Shown one piece after another: positions 33,941-42,731 of a DNA stretch of 64,000 nucleotides. The notes under the pieces are model-generated. The model ran no database searches. It was given only the letters and a program-made list of their open reading frames with translations, and was not told where the DNA came from. The first letter of the stretch is position 1, and every line of letters begins with the position of its first letter. A program made the translations under genes and the position numbers. The stretch covers positions 1 through 64,000 of the forward strand of contig NZ_JAPZVP010000007.1 in the NCBI RefSeq assembly GCF_027622875.1, given 5' to 3'. The DNA is from Glycomyces luteolus. GTDB taxonomy: Bacteria > Actinomycetota > Actinomycetes > Mycobacteriales > Micromonosporaceae.

Positions 33941-34099
33941 AGTGGGATCACGGGTCCCGCGCGCAACGGGGAGTGACAAACCGCGGACCAGCGAGCGAAC
34001 ACCCGACGCCCGAGCCCCGAACGCCCGTCGACGAGGCTTCCCATACTGGAGGCCTCGCCGCAGGCGCCATCGCACCGAACCGTCGAACGGAGCGCACCC

Positions 34100-35623
34100 A
34101 TGGCCGACACGCTGCGCAGTGTCAACCCGACCACCGGAGTGGCCTTCGGCGACCCGATCGCCGAGACCACGCCCGAGGAGGTCGCCCGGGCCGCGGGGGC
34201 CGCCCGCGCCGCCGCGCCCGGTCTCGCCGCGATGCGCCCGGCCGAACGCGGCAGGCTCATGCGCGCCCTCGCGACCGCTCTGCTCTCCCACGAGGACGCC
34301 GTCGTCACCCTCGCCGACGCCGAGTCCGGCCTCGGCGAGACCCGCCTCCGAGGCGAACTCGCCCGCACCACCGGCCAGTTCGAGCAGTACGCCGCCTACG
34401 CCGAAACCGGGGCGACCCTCGACGCGGTGATCGACCACGCCGCCCCGCGCGCGACCCCGCCCCGACCGGACCTGCGCCGCTGCAACGTCCCGCTCGGCCC
34501 CGTCGCCGTCTACGCGGCCTCGAACTTCCCGCTCGCCTTCGGCGTCGCCGGGACCGACACCGCCGCCGCGCTCGCCGCCGGCTGCCCGGTAGTGGCCAAA
34601 GCCCACGCATCCCAGCCCGCCACCGCCGCCCTGCTCGCCGCGATCATCACCGAAGCGCTCGAGTCCCACGGCGCCGACCCGCGCGTATTCGCCGTTGCCA
34701 CCGGTTTCCAGGCCGGACTCGATCTGATCCGCGACCCGAACATCAAGGCAGCGGCATTCACCGGCTCGATCGCGGGCGGCCGCGCCCTGGCCGAGGAGGC
34801 CGCGGGACGCCCCGAGCCGATCCCCTTCTACGGTGAGCTCGGCAGCCTCAACCCCGTCGTGCTCACCCCCGAGGCCGTCGCGCAGCGCGGCCCCGGCCTG
34901 GTGGAGGAGTTCGCGGCGTCGATGACGCTCGGCGCGGGCCAGTTCTGCACCAAGCCCGGACTGCTCTTCCTCCCCGAGGGCCACGGTCTCGAGGAGGCGC
35001 TGGCGGCGGCCCTGCGCGCCAAGGAAGTCCACCCCATGCTCAACGCCCGCATCCGGGAGGCCTACGCGGCGGAAGCGGCCCGGCTGGCGTCACATCCGCA
35101 GGCGCGCTTCACGGTCGAGCCTGCGACAGTGGAGGGCGGTTTCGCGGTGACGCCGGGCCTCGTCGCGGTGCCCGCGTCCGCGATCGACGGCGACGACTCC
35201 CTGCTGCGCGAGTGCTTCGGCCCGACCGCCCTGGTGCTCACGTACGCCGACACGGCAGAGCTCGAACGGGTCCTCCCGCAGCTGCCCGGCGGCCTCACCG
35301 CGACGGTGCAGCTGGCGACTTCGGCGGATCCGGTCGCGCGGGTGGCGCTGCCGCTGCTGGCGGAGCGCTCGGGCCGCGTCATCGTGAACGGCTGGCCGAC
35401 CGGTGTGGCCGTGACCCACGCGCAGCACCACGGCGGCCCGTGGCCCGCGTCGACGAACGCCCGGCACACCTCGGTGGGCACGGGCGCGATCGCGCGCTTC
35501 GTCCGACCCGTCGCCTACCAGTCCACTCCGGAACCGCTGCTTCCCGAAGCGTTGCACGACGACAACCCGCTGGGCATCGAGCGCCGCGTCGACGGCGAGC
35601 TCGAGTCCACACGGCAGCGCTGA
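34100..35623 (+). CDS. 2-oxoglutarate semialdehyde dehydrogenase (NADP+), ALDH family
   Basis: A 507-residue aldehyde dehydrogenase. The catalytic Cys283 is in GAGQFCTKPG and the general base Glu246 in YGELGSLNPV; AFTGSIAGGRALAEEAA is the cofactor loop. The length and the FCTKPGL signature match the KGSADH group that completes hydroxyproline or arabinose oxidation to 2-oxoglutarate. It is divergent from the DapA-type gene across a 281-bp region with the TATGTCACATA palindrome. The GGAGC upstream of the ATG is 6 nt away. Confidence 0.9.
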   Translation: MADTLRSVNPTTGVAFGDPIAETTPEEVARAAGAARAAAPGLAAMRPAERGRLMRALATALLSHEDAVVTLADAESGLGETRLRGELARTTGQFEQYAAYAETGATLDAVIDHAAPRATPPRPDLRRCNVPLGPVAVYAASNFPLAFGVAGTDTAAALAAGCPVVAKAHASQPATAALLAAIITEALESHGADPRVFAVATGFQAGLDLIRDPNIKAAAFTGSIAGGRALAEEAAGRPEPIPFYGELGSLNPVVLTPEAVAQRGPGLVEEFAASMTLGAGQFCTKPGLLFLPEGHGLEEALAAALRAKEVHPMLNARIREAYAAEAARLASHPQARFTVEPATVEGGFAVTPGLVAVPASAIDGDDSLLRECFGPTALVLTYADTAELERVLPQLPGGLTATVQLATSADPVARVALPLLAERSGRVIVNGWPTGVAVTHAQHHGGPWPASTNARHTSVGTGAIARFVRPVAYQSTPEPLLPEALHDDNPLGIERRVDGELESTRQR

Positions 35624-35648
35624 GGACCGGAACAGCTGAGGTCGCGCT

Positions 35649-35683
35649 AGTGCCATGTGGCATGTGATATGTCACGCGGCACC
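35649..35683 (-). repeat. Dispersed palindromic repeat, copy 8
   Basis: AGTGCCATGTGGCATGTGAT continues with ATGTCACGCGGCACC. GTGCC and GGCAC at the ends form a perfect 5-bp inverted repeat. It lies 26 bp after the dehydrogenase stop. Confidence 0.75.
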
Positions 35684-35777
35684 TTGAGGTGCCGGATAAG
35701 CGGTCCGGGAAGCGAGAGCCCGATGCCCGGTATGTCGCGGCCGGGAGCGGCGCCCCCGCGCCCTTAAGGTGGCGCTT

Positions 35778-36581
35778 GTGGAGAGACGACAAGCGAGCGC
35801 GGCGGCGGCCGGGGTCCGCTGGGCCGTGGCCCTGACGGCAGTAGGCGTGGCCTTGGCCGGGTGCGGGGCGAACAGGGCCGCGCAGACCAGCGAGATGGCG
35901 CCTGCGATCTCCGGAGTCGACGCCGACGCGGGGACGCTGGCCCTGCGCGACATGCAGGTGGACTTCGGTGAGCGGGGCTTCTACCCGGAGGGCGGGCAGG
36001 CCCCGCTGCGGATCTGGATCGACAACCGCGGCGACGAGCCCGTGGTCCTCGAAGCGGTGACGAGCTCGGCTGCCGAGGCCGTCGTCCTCGCGACCGAGAT
36101 GGTCATCCCGGAGGAGACCCCTACCGCGGACGAGTCGGCGACACCGGAGACCGATGCGTCGGCTTCGCCGACCGCCGGCGAATCCGAAAGCCCCGAAGCC
36201 GACGCTTCGCCGACCGCCGACGCATCCGAGAGCCCCGAAGCCGACGACGCTTCGCCGACCGCCGACGCATCCGAGAGCCCCGACGCCGACGCCGCGGAGT
36301 CCGCGTCGCCTGAAGGCGAAGCGACCGCCGCCGAGCTGGAGGGCCAGCGCGACTTCGAGATCGAGATCGCCCCGGACTCGTACATGCGTCTGGCGCCCAC
36401 CACCGGCTCCTTCCTGATGCTCGACGGGCTGAAGGAGGACGTCTTCATGGGCGGGACCGTCGAGGTCACGTTCGTCTTCTCGAACGGCGAGGCGGTCACC
36501 GTGGACCTGCCGATGGGCGTCCCGGAGGAGGCCCCGCCCCGTTCCTATTTCGAACCGCGCCACGAGGAGGAGGCCGGGTAA
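35778..36581 (+). CDS. PCu(A)C-like copper chaperone-type lipoprotein with acidic repeat insert
   Basis: A 267-residue lipoprotein (lipobox Leu-Ala-Gly-Cys near residue 26). Strands before and after residues 115-185 (APLRIWIDNRGDEPVVLEAV and the later YMRLAPTTGSFLMLDGLKED) resemble the two halves of a PCu(A)C/cupredoxin-like domain. The middle is a Ser-Pro-Glu-Ala-Asp low-complexity insert encoded by three tandem 42-45-bp units. The usual Met/His copper ligands are only partly recognisable, so copper binding is uncertain. TAAGGT lies 7 nt before the GTG with no Shine-Dalgarno: probably leaderless. Confidence 0.7.
   Translation: MERRQASAAAAGVRWAVALTAVGVALAGCGANRAAQTSEMAPAISGVDADAGTLALRDMQVDFGERGFYPEGGQAPLRIWIDNRGDEPVVLEAVTSSAAEAVVLATEMVIPEETPTADESATPETDASASPTAGESESPEADASPTADASESPEADDASPTADASESPDADAAESASPEGEATAAELEGQRDFEIEIAPDSYMRLAPTTGSFLMLDGLKEDVFMGGTVEVTFVFSNGEAVTVDLPMGVPEEAPPRSYFEPRHEEEAG
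36162..36290 (+). repeat. In-frame coding minisatellite, three units
   Basis: Three direct copies of a 42-, 45- and 42-bp unit (36162-36203, 36204-36248, 36249-36290), each starting GCTTCGCCGACCGCCG and encoding Ala-Ser-Pro-Thr-Ala-(Asp/Gly)-(Ala/Glu)-Ser-Glu-Ser-Pro-(Glu/Asp)-Ala-Asp. Copies 2 and 3 are nearly identical, suggesting recent expansion. Confidence 0.85.
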
Positions 36582-36604
36582 CTCGGCGTCCTCTCAAACG
36601 ACCG

Positions 36605-36636
36605 AACGGCGGCGGCGCATGAGCGCCGCCGCCGTT
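36605..36636. terminator. Bidirectional hairpin terminator
   Basis: AACGGCGGCGGCGC and its complement form a 14-bp stem with an ATGA loop between two convergent lipoprotein genes. Confidence 0.8.
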
Positions 36637-36662
36637 CCCTTACCCGTTCGCGTTGCGGCGCT

Positions 36663-37610
36663 TCAGGACACCCGCCAGGCGGTGACTTCGATTTCGCGCG
36701 TCGTGCCGAGGTCGATCGAGGCTTCGGGCGTGACGGTCTCCATCGGCGAACCCTCGGCGTAGCCGACGTTGACCTCGGTCGCGTTGACGACGTCGCCCGC
36801 CTCGACCCGGTTGGTCCACAGCATCGCCGCGCTCACGGAGTCCCCGGGGGCGAGGGTGATCGGCGTGGGCCCGGGGTCCTGGAGCGTGTCCGAGCCCTGC
36901 CGGACCGCGACGTCGACGCCGGGGATCTCGATCACCGGGTAGCCGTTGATCTCGATGTCCTCGGTGCCGCAGTTGACGAGCTCGATGCCGGAGGAGCGTA
37001 CGCCCATCGCGGCGCTGCCCTGGGTGACGGTGACATGGAAGCCTTCGGCGCAGGCCGGCGCCTCCGGCCGGTCGGTGGCCGGTTCCACCGGTTCGGCGGG
37101 CGGGGCCGCGGGCACGCCGGAGAGCTGCCAGGCCCCGAGGTCGAGCACGTGCGCGGTGTCGAGCTCGATCGGCTCGGCGAGGTCGAGCTCGTACCCGGCG
37201 TACACCGGCAGGGCGTTGATGAGGAACCGGTCGACTTCGAGCACGTCGCCGCTTCCGGTGGCGGGCGTCCACGAGAGGGGCGCGATCGCGCCCTGGCCCG
37301 GGTCGACCGTGACCGATTCGGGGGCGTTCATGTCGCGGGGCGCGACGACGTTCCCGCCGAACACGCCGACCTGCGGCATGCTGTCGAGCAGCAGCGGCTC
37401 CTCGCCGCAGTTGACCAGGCCGATCGCCATGAAGGTGCGGTCGCCGACGACGCCCGTGGGGGTGAGCGACATCTGGATGCCGTGCTCGTCGCACTCCGTG
37501 GAGGTCGCCGCGGCCGCGGTGGGCTCGTCCTCGCCGCCCGCGCCGCACGCGGACGCGGCGAGGGCGAGGACTGCGGCGATGAGCGCCAGTGGCCGGGTGG
37601 TGCGTCGCAT
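36663..37610 (-). CDS. Lipoprotein with two tandem DUF4232 domains
   Basis: A 315-residue secreted lipoprotein (lipobox Ala-Ser-Ala-Cys at about residue 22). Two units, each with a paired Cys pattern, are clear: one starting TECDEHGIQMSLTP with FMAIGLVNCGEEP, the other ACAEGFHVTVTQG with SGIELVNCGTEDIEINGYP. DUF4232 is an actinobacterial extracytoplasmic beta-sandwich of unknown function and usually occurs once. GAAGGA lies 6 nt before the ATG. 47 bp separate it from the phosphatase gene upstream, so they may be cotranscribed. Confidence 0.8.
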   Translation of the reverse strand: MRRTTRPLALIAAVLALAASACGAGGEDEPTAAAATSTECDEHGIQMSLTPTGVVGDRTFMAIGLVNCGEEPLLLDSMPQVGVFGGNVVAPRDMNAPESVTVDPGQGAIAPLSWTPATGSGDVLEVDRFLINALPVYAGYELDLAEPIELDTAHVLDLGAWQLSGVPAAPPAEPVEPATDRPEAPACAEGFHVTVTQGSAAMGVRSSGIELVNCGTEDIEINGYPVIEIPGVDVAVRQGSDTLQDPGPTPITLAPGDSVSAAMLWTNRVEAGDVVNATEVNVGYAEGSPMETVTPEASIDLGTTREIEVTAWRVS

Positions 37611-37657
37611 GCGGTGTCCTTCGCTTGGTGGGGTTCCGCATGCCTGACGCTGAGGCC

Positions 37658-38830
37658 CTATGGCGAGGTTGCACTGGGCGTCTGAATGATCAGCACGGTC
37701 AGGTCGTCGGTGCGCTCGTAGCCGCCGGCCTGGAAGTCGGCCTTGAGCTTGCGATGGAGGCGGTCGGGGTCGCGGATGCCGGAGGCGACGTGCGCGTTGA
37801 GTCGCTCGATCACCGGGAACGTCTCTCCGGCGGCGTTGCGGCCCTCGACGAACCCGTCGGAGAACATCACGACGAGATCGCCCGGCATGAGCGTGACCTC
37901 GCGGATCTCGCTGACCTGGAGTCCGAAGTCGGCGAGGCCGAGCGGCGGCATGGGCCGCACGGTGAGCGGCTGGGCCGATCCGCGCACGAGCAGCGGGGCG
38001 GGGTGTCCGCACAGCAGGACCCTGAGGGTGTCGAAGCGGGGCGTGATCTCGACGAACGCGGCCGTGGCGTAGGACTGGTCCCATTCGTTGCGGCCGCGGT
38101 TGTGCATGCGCACGCGCCGCTCCATCCGGGCGGCGAGCTTGCGCAGGTCGGGGTCGTCGAGCGACCGTTCGCGGAAGGTGCCCAGGAGCGCTTCGGTGAG
38201 CTGGACGGCGGTGAGGTCGTGGCCCTGGACGTCGCCGACCACCGCGCGGATGCCGAGATCGGTCTCCTGCACGTCGTAGAAGTCGCCGCCGACCAGGCCG
38301 GGGCTGCCGTCGTGCGTCCGGTAGGCGACGGCGACCCGCGCCCCGCCGATGCGGGCGGGCAGTTCGGGGAGGATCGCGGACTGCACCGCCTCGGCGACGA
38401 GCGTCATCGAGATGAGGCGGTTGACCATGCGGTTCCTGGTCCACGCCAGGGCCGTGCACAGCGCGCCGATGATGAGGACGGGCGGCAGGTCGTTCCAGGT
38501 GGACTCGGGGTAGCGGAAGATCCCGAGGGCGTCCTGCCCGGAGGCGACGACGGCGGCGACGAGGATTGTCGCGCCCGCGGTGACCAAGGGCCCGTTGACG
38601 AGTGCGGTGAACGCGGGCAGCAGGACCACTGTGTAGTCGGCGAACTCGGCGGCCTCGTCGTCGAGGAACGCGATGGGGAGGCTGACGGCGATGAGGATGA
38701 ACGGCATGAGCCGCAGGAGGAGGACCGTGCCGGGTTCGCCGGCGGCGATGCGGCGCCAGGGGTTCTTCGGCAGCACATAGGACCTGAAGTAGCCCTGCAT
38801 GTCAGCGGCCCCGCGCTTGGTCCCGTCCAC
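37658..38830 (-). CDS. Membrane-bound SpoIIE-type PP2C serine phosphatase
   Basis: A 390-residue protein. Three or four membrane helices (about 35-150) precede a SpoIIE phosphatase domain (about 165-385). Metal-binding Asp residues sit in GGDFYDV, GDVQGHD and DDLTVLII. Such enzymes dephosphorylate anti-sigma-factor antagonists; no antagonist or sigma gene is adjacent. The GTG start follows TACGCT by 6 nt, a leaderless layout; an ATG ten codons later is an alternative. There is no PAS or GAF sensor, so the membrane part would sense the signal. Confidence 0.87.
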   Translation of the reverse strand: MDGTKRGAADMQGYFRSYVLPKNPWRRIAAGEPGTVLLLRLMPFILIAVSLPIAFLDDEAAEFADYTVVLLPAFTALVNGPLVTAGATILVAAVVASGQDALGIFRYPESTWNDLPPVLIIGALCTALAWTRNRMVNRLISMTLVAEAVQSAILPELPARIGGARVAVAYRTHDGSPGLVGGDFYDVQETDLGIRAVVGDVQGHDLTAVQLTEALLGTFRERSLDDPDLRKLAARMERRVRMHNRGRNEWDQSYATAAFVEITPRFDTLRVLLCGHPAPLLVRGSAQPLTVRPMPPLGLADFGLQVSEIREVTLMPGDLVVMFSDGFVEGRNAAGETFPVIERLNAHVASGIRDPDRLHRKLKADFQAGGYERTDDLTVLIIQTPSATSP

Positions 38831-38884
38831 GGGGAGAGCGTATGCAGATCAGGGATTGAAAGGGCGATGAACAGGCAAAACAAG

Positions 38885-38924
38885 AGGCGGGCTCGCGGCG
38901 CTGGGAGTCGCCGCGGGCCCGCCT
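38885..38924 (-). terminator. Hairpin terminator of the DUF1269 gene
   Basis: AGGCGGGCTCGCGGCG pairs with CGCCGCGGGCCCGCCT (16 bp with one T-G pair) around an 8-nt loop, 7 bp beyond the DUF1269 stop. Confidence 0.75.
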
Positions 38925-38931
38925 CCGGGTG

Positions 38932-39432
38932 CTACACCTTGGCCTGGGCCGCGGCGATGTGCTCGCGCAGCCGCTCCTCTTCCTCGGACGAGAGGTTCGT
39001 CTGGAGGAGCTTGCCCTGGTACTGGCCGCGGAGCTCTTCGAAGACCTTGTCCTCGGTCATGGAGCGGACCAGGACCACGAGCGCGGCGCTGCCCGGGTTG
39101 AGCTCCTTGCCGAGGCTCTTCATGAAGGAGTCGTCGACGCCGACGTCCGACATGGCCCCGCCCGCGGCCCCCGCGGACGCGCCGACGGCCATGCCGAGCA
39201 GCGGCGCGAAGAACAGCAGGCCGATGAGCCCGCCCCACAGCGCACCACCGGTCGCGCTGATGCCGACCAGCGAGGTCGACTGGTGGAGTTTGACCTTGCC
39301 GTCGTCGCGACGTTCGACGACGACCGCGTCGTCGAGTTTGATGAGCTCGCGCTTCTGCATGTCCGCCAGCTTGGTCAGGACGGTCTGCGCGGTGGGGACG
39401 TCCGGATAGGCCACGGCGATGAGTTTGCTCAT
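38932..39432 (-). CDS. DUF1269 protein
   Basis: A 166-residue protein. MSKLIAVAYPDVPTAQTVL begins a ferredoxin-like fold, followed by a glycine-rich hydrophobic stretch (GALWGGLIGLLFFAPLLGM, about 70-105) that could insert in or associate with membrane, and a helical acidic C-terminus ending SEEEERLREHI. DUF1269 proteins are widespread in actinobacteria and of unknown role. AGGAAG lies 4 nt before the ATG. The gene has its own terminator. Confidence 0.85.
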   Translation of the reverse strand: MSKLIAVAYPDVPTAQTVLTKLADMQKRELIKLDDAVVVERRDDGKVKLHQSTSLVGISATGGALWGGLIGLLFFAPLLGMAVGASAGAAGGAMSDVGVDDSFMKSLGKELNPGSAALVVLVRSMTEDKVFEELRGQYQGKLLQTNLSSEEEERLREHIAAAQAKV

Positions 39433-39583
39433 GCGTCTTCCTCTCTGCTGGCCGCCTTCGGCGGCGTCTCGCCCGATTGTGTCCCTGTTCATGCATGTTC
39501 GCGGGCAAATGCCGGGCAAATCCCGGTACGCGCGGTGAGCACTGGTGCCGGACCCGGGTAATCCCGCCAGGCGGGACCGGCGG

Positions 39584-39613
39584 TTGACGCTCGCCCTTCC
39601 GGCAATCTATATT
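39584..39613 (+). promoter_or_regulatory. Promoter of the TauE/SafE gene
   Basis: TTGACG, an 18-bp spacer and TATATT, in an AT-rich stretch unusual for this window. A start near 39620 leaves a leader of about 48 nt with AGATTTGGTAGAGATATC, a possible regulator site. Confidence 0.55.
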
Positions 39614-39667
39614 TCCCATAGATTTGGTAGAGATATCTGGTTCGGACATCACTCGGAAGGCTCCCCA

Positions 39668-40624
39668 GTGCGCTCCCTCGTCCTGCTCGGCCTCGTCGGC
39701 CTCGCCGCCCAACTCGTGGACGGCAGCCTCGGCATGGCCTACGGCGTCACTTCGACCACGCTGCTCCTGGCCATCGGCGCCAACCCCGCCGCCGCCTCGG
39801 CCACCGTCCACCTCGCCGAGATCGGCACGACCCTCGCCTCAGGCGCCTCGCACTGGCGCTTCGGCAACGTCGACTGGAAGGTCGTCCTCAAGATCGGCAT
39901 CCCCGGGGCCGTCGGCGCCTTCGCGGGCGCCACCGTCCTGTCGCGGCTCTCCACCGAAGTCGCCGCCCCGGTCATGTCCATCATCCTGCTCTCCCTCGGC
40001 CTCTACCTGCTCATCCGCTTCACTCTGCGCGGCCTCGACCGCAAGAACCTCGGCAAGCCCCTGCGCAAGCGGTTCCTCGCCCCGCTCGGACTCGTCGGCG
40101 GCTTCCTCGACGCCACCGGAGGCGGCGGCTGGGGCCCGGTCGGCACGCCCGCACTGCTCGCCAGCGGCCGCATCGAACCCCGCAAGGTCATCGGCTCCAT
40201 CGACACCTCCGAGTTCCTGGTCGCGCTGGCCGCCTCGGCCGGCTTCATCGTCGGCATCGGCAGCGCGGGCATCGACTTCGCATGGGTCGGGGTCCTCCTG
40301 GCCGGCGGGCTCATCGCCGCGCCGATCGCGGCCTGGCTGGTCCGCCACATCCCGCCGCGCGTGCTCGGCTCGGCCGTCGGCGGCGTCATCGTCCTGACCA
40401 ACACCCGCACCCTGCTGCGCAGCGACTGGATCGCCGCCCCCGGCGGGGTCGCGATCGCCGTCTACATCGCCATCGCGGCCGTCTGGGTCGCGGCCGTGGT
40501 CTACTCGGTGCGCCGCCACCTCGCCGAGCGCGACGTCGGCGGGCCCGTCCTGGACAAGGCCAACAACCCGGAGGCCGCGGAGTCGCCCGCCCGCGTCGCC
40601 GAACCGGCCGCCGAGACCGCCTGA
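39668..40624 (+). CDS. TauE/SafE-family permease
   Basis: A 318-residue membrane protein with about eight helices. The duplicated half-signatures are present: DGSLGMAYGVTSTTLLLAIG near residue 18 and GGFLDATGGGGWGPVGTPAL near 140. The family exports or imports sulfite, sulfonates or other organic anions. The hydrophilic C-terminus (Ala/Pro/Glu, about 285-318) is not conserved. GGAAGG lies 8 nt before the GTG. It stands alone with its own promoter and terminator; no sulfur genes adjoin, so the substrate is open. Confidence 0.88.
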   Translation: MRSLVLLGLVGLAAQLVDGSLGMAYGVTSTTLLLAIGANPAAASATVHLAEIGTTLASGASHWRFGNVDWKVVLKIGIPGAVGAFAGATVLSRLSTEVAAPVMSIILLSLGLYLLIRFTLRGLDRKNLGKPLRKRFLAPLGLVGGFLDATGGGGWGPVGTPALLASGRIEPRKVIGSIDTSEFLVALAASAGFIVGIGSAGIDFAWVGVLLAGGLIAAPIAAWLVRHIPPRVLGSAVGGVIVLTNTRTLLRSDWIAAPGGVAIAVYIAIAAVWVAAVVYSVRRHLAERDVGGPVLDKANNPEAAESPARVAEPAAETA

Positions 40625-40633
40625 GCCACAACG

Positions 40634-40669
40634 ACTGCGGCCCGCCCCGATCCGGGTGCGGGCCGCAGT
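40634..40669 (+). terminator. Hairpin terminator of the TauE/SafE gene
   Basis: ACTGCGGCCCGC and its complement form a 12-bp stem with a 12-nt loop, 9 bp after the stop codon. Confidence 0.75.
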
Positions 40670-40783
40670 GCTGTCCAGTGCGCCAACCACACCGTCCCTA
40701 TTGGATTTGGATGACGACGTGAAGGTGAACTTCAAGTAGCATCTGGCCTCAACGTGGCCGTGAGCTGGACCGTTGGAGGCGCC

Positions 40784-42670
40784 GTGACGCAGTTCTACCA
40801 AGCTTTGCTCCGCGACGGAGGACCCCGGCTCGGGCCGCGGCTGCGGCGGTGCTTCGCCGCCTGGGCGGGAGCCGAGGACGACGGCGAACGGATCTTCGAA
40901 CACGCCCGCGGCCGCACCCGCACCGCCTTCGCCGACAACGACCTGTGCGGCCGCTACATCCACGACGGGCCCACCGGCGACGGACGGCTCCGCACCACCG
41001 CCACCTGGGCCGCGGGCCACAAGGGCGCACCCGGCTGGGTCCGCGTCACCGTCGAGGGCGACCTCGACCAGGCGGCCGTGACCGCCCCCGGATTCATGCC
41101 CGCGTTCCTCGCCACCGGCCGCGCCACCGACGGCGCCGTCCCCGTCGAGGCCGGGCCGCTCCTCATCGGCCCCGAAGAGGTCAAGGAGCTCACCGGCTGG
41201 CTCGCCCGCCCCGACCGCGCCGTCCCCCTCATCGTCCTCACCGTCGACCGCAGCGACCCCAACCTCGTCGCCGCCTGCGCCGACCACCTCGCCGAGACCC
41301 TCGCGGGCGTCGCCGTCGTCGCCCGCCTCTACGACTCCCGCACCCAGGACGACCTCAACGCCTGGCTCGGCGGCGACCTCAGCGTCTTCGGCGGCGGCCT
41401 GCGCACCTACCTGCCCGGCGTCCGCCCGGGCGAGGAGACCTACGCGATGCGCCACCAGCCCCGCGGCGGCGGCGCGATACGCGACCAGGGCGTCCGTTCA
41501 CTCGAAGTCGTCGTCAGAGGCGTCGTCGACCTCTCCGTCCACCGGCCGCTCCCCGCCGATGTACGCCGCGCCGAACCCAGGATCGCCCGCATACTCGCCG
41601 GCGCCCTGCCACCGGCCGAACTCCACGCCGCCCCGCCCAGCCCCGCCGCGATAGCCGTCCCGCGCGGACCCCGCATACCCAGACCGGCCGCACCGTCCGA
41701 ACCGAAGACCGCACCACCCGACCCCCCGGTCCAGACACCCGAACCGCAGCCCGCACTGACGACCGAACCCGAGCCCCCGCAACCGGAACCCGCGGTGCCC
41801 GCGGGCCTCGCCGACGACATCGCCGCGAGACTCGCCGACCGCCTCGACGACAGCGTCCTCGACGCGCTCGTCGACATGGCCCGCGGCGGCGACTCCGAGA
41901 CCACCGGCCTCATCAAGACCATGTCCGCCCACCTCGACGCCCTCACCCGCGCCGTCGAATCCGCCGGGCTCCTCGGCTCCCGCGCCCCCAGCCAGGAGCT
42001 CGAACGACTCCGCAGACAGTACGACCAGCTCGAACTCGACTACACCGAACTCCAAGAGCACGAACGCAAAGCCCAGGACCGCATCCGCTGGCTCGAGGGC
42101 CGCCTCGCCGAGCACGCCGACCCCGTCTACGGCGTCCAGACCGACGCCGACCAGGACGACTGCTGGGAGGCCGAGAGCCTCATGGAGGTCGTCCAGCGCG
42201 CCCGCAAGCAGCTGCGCCACCTCGACCTCCCCGACGCCCTCGACACCGAGGTCTCCCGACTCGACGTCACGTACCCGCGCCAGCGCCGCCGCTGGACCGG
42301 CCGCGCCTGGGACGCCCTCCGCGCCCTCGACGCCTACGCCGCCGCCCGCGCCGAAGCCCGCTTCACCGGCGGCTTCTACGACTGGTGCGCCCGCCCCCTC
42401 CCCGGAGCGCCCGTCATCACCCCGACCATGGTGTCCATGAAGGAGTCCGACTCGGTCTCGGGGAACCCGAAGTTCCACCGCGCCAGGGTCTTCCGCGTCC
42501 CCGCCGAGATCGACCCCTCAGGCCGCGTCTTCATGCCCTCCCACATCAAACTCCAGCAGGTCGGCTCGCCCGCGCCGCGCATGCACTTCCTCGACGACGC
42601 GGGCGGCGCCACCGGGAAGGTCTGGATCGGCTACCTCGGCGACCACCTGCCCAACACGCGGACCAACTGA
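40784..42670 (+). CDS. Large three-part protein of unknown function, 628 residues
   Basis: I do not recognise a named family. Residues 1-270 form an alpha/beta domain (strands VRVTVEG, PLIVLTVDRS, AVVARLYDS and the motif FGGGLRTYLPGVRPGE). Residues 275-345 are a Pro/Ala/Glu-rich linker. Residues 345-460 are helical, with the coiled coil ELERLRRQYDQLELDYTELQ. The C-terminal 180 residues are compact, with RRRWTGRAWDALRALDAYA, a MKESDSV segment and a terminal GATGKVWIGYLG...LPNTRTN that looks like a conserved actinobacterial signature. No transmembrane segment. GTG 40784 follows GGAGG by 4 nt; a GTG 30 nt earlier is the alternative. Confidence 0.7.
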   Translation: MTQFYQALLRDGGPRLGPRLRRCFAAWAGAEDDGERIFEHARGRTRTAFADNDLCGRYIHDGPTGDGRLRTTATWAAGHKGAPGWVRVTVEGDLDQAAVTAPGFMPAFLATGRATDGAVPVEAGPLLIGPEEVKELTGWLARPDRAVPLIVLTVDRSDPNLVAACADHLAETLAGVAVVARLYDSRTQDDLNAWLGGDLSVFGGGLRTYLPGVRPGEETYAMRHQPRGGGAIRDQGVRSLEVVVRGVVDLSVHRPLPADVRRAEPRIARILAGALPPAELHAAPPSPAAIAVPRGPRIPRPAAPSEPKTAPPDPPVQTPEPQPALTTEPEPPQPEPAVPAGLADDIAARLADRLDDSVLDALVDMARGGDSETTGLIKTMSAHLDALTRAVESAGLLGSRAPSQELERLRRQYDQLELDYTELQEHERKAQDRIRWLEGRLAEHADPVYGVQTDADQDDCWEAESLMEVVQRARKQLRHLDLPDALDTEVSRLDVTYPRQRRRWTGRAWDALRALDAYAAARAEARFTGGFYDWCARPLPGAPVITPTMVSMKESDSVSGNPKFHRARVFRVPAEIDPSGRVFMPSHIKLQQVGSPAPRMHFLDDAGGATGKVWIGYLGDHLPNTRTN

Positions 42671-42731
42671 GGGGCGCCCGCCCCGCGCGGCCCCTCCCGT
42701 AGGCTCGAGGGAACCCCCGGGAGGAGCCTCG

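Noticed and set aside
39433-39667. Riboswitch in the DUF1269/TauE intergenic region
   Set aside because: Several small hairpins and a repeated CGGGCAAAT exist, but no known aptamer consensus could be matched.
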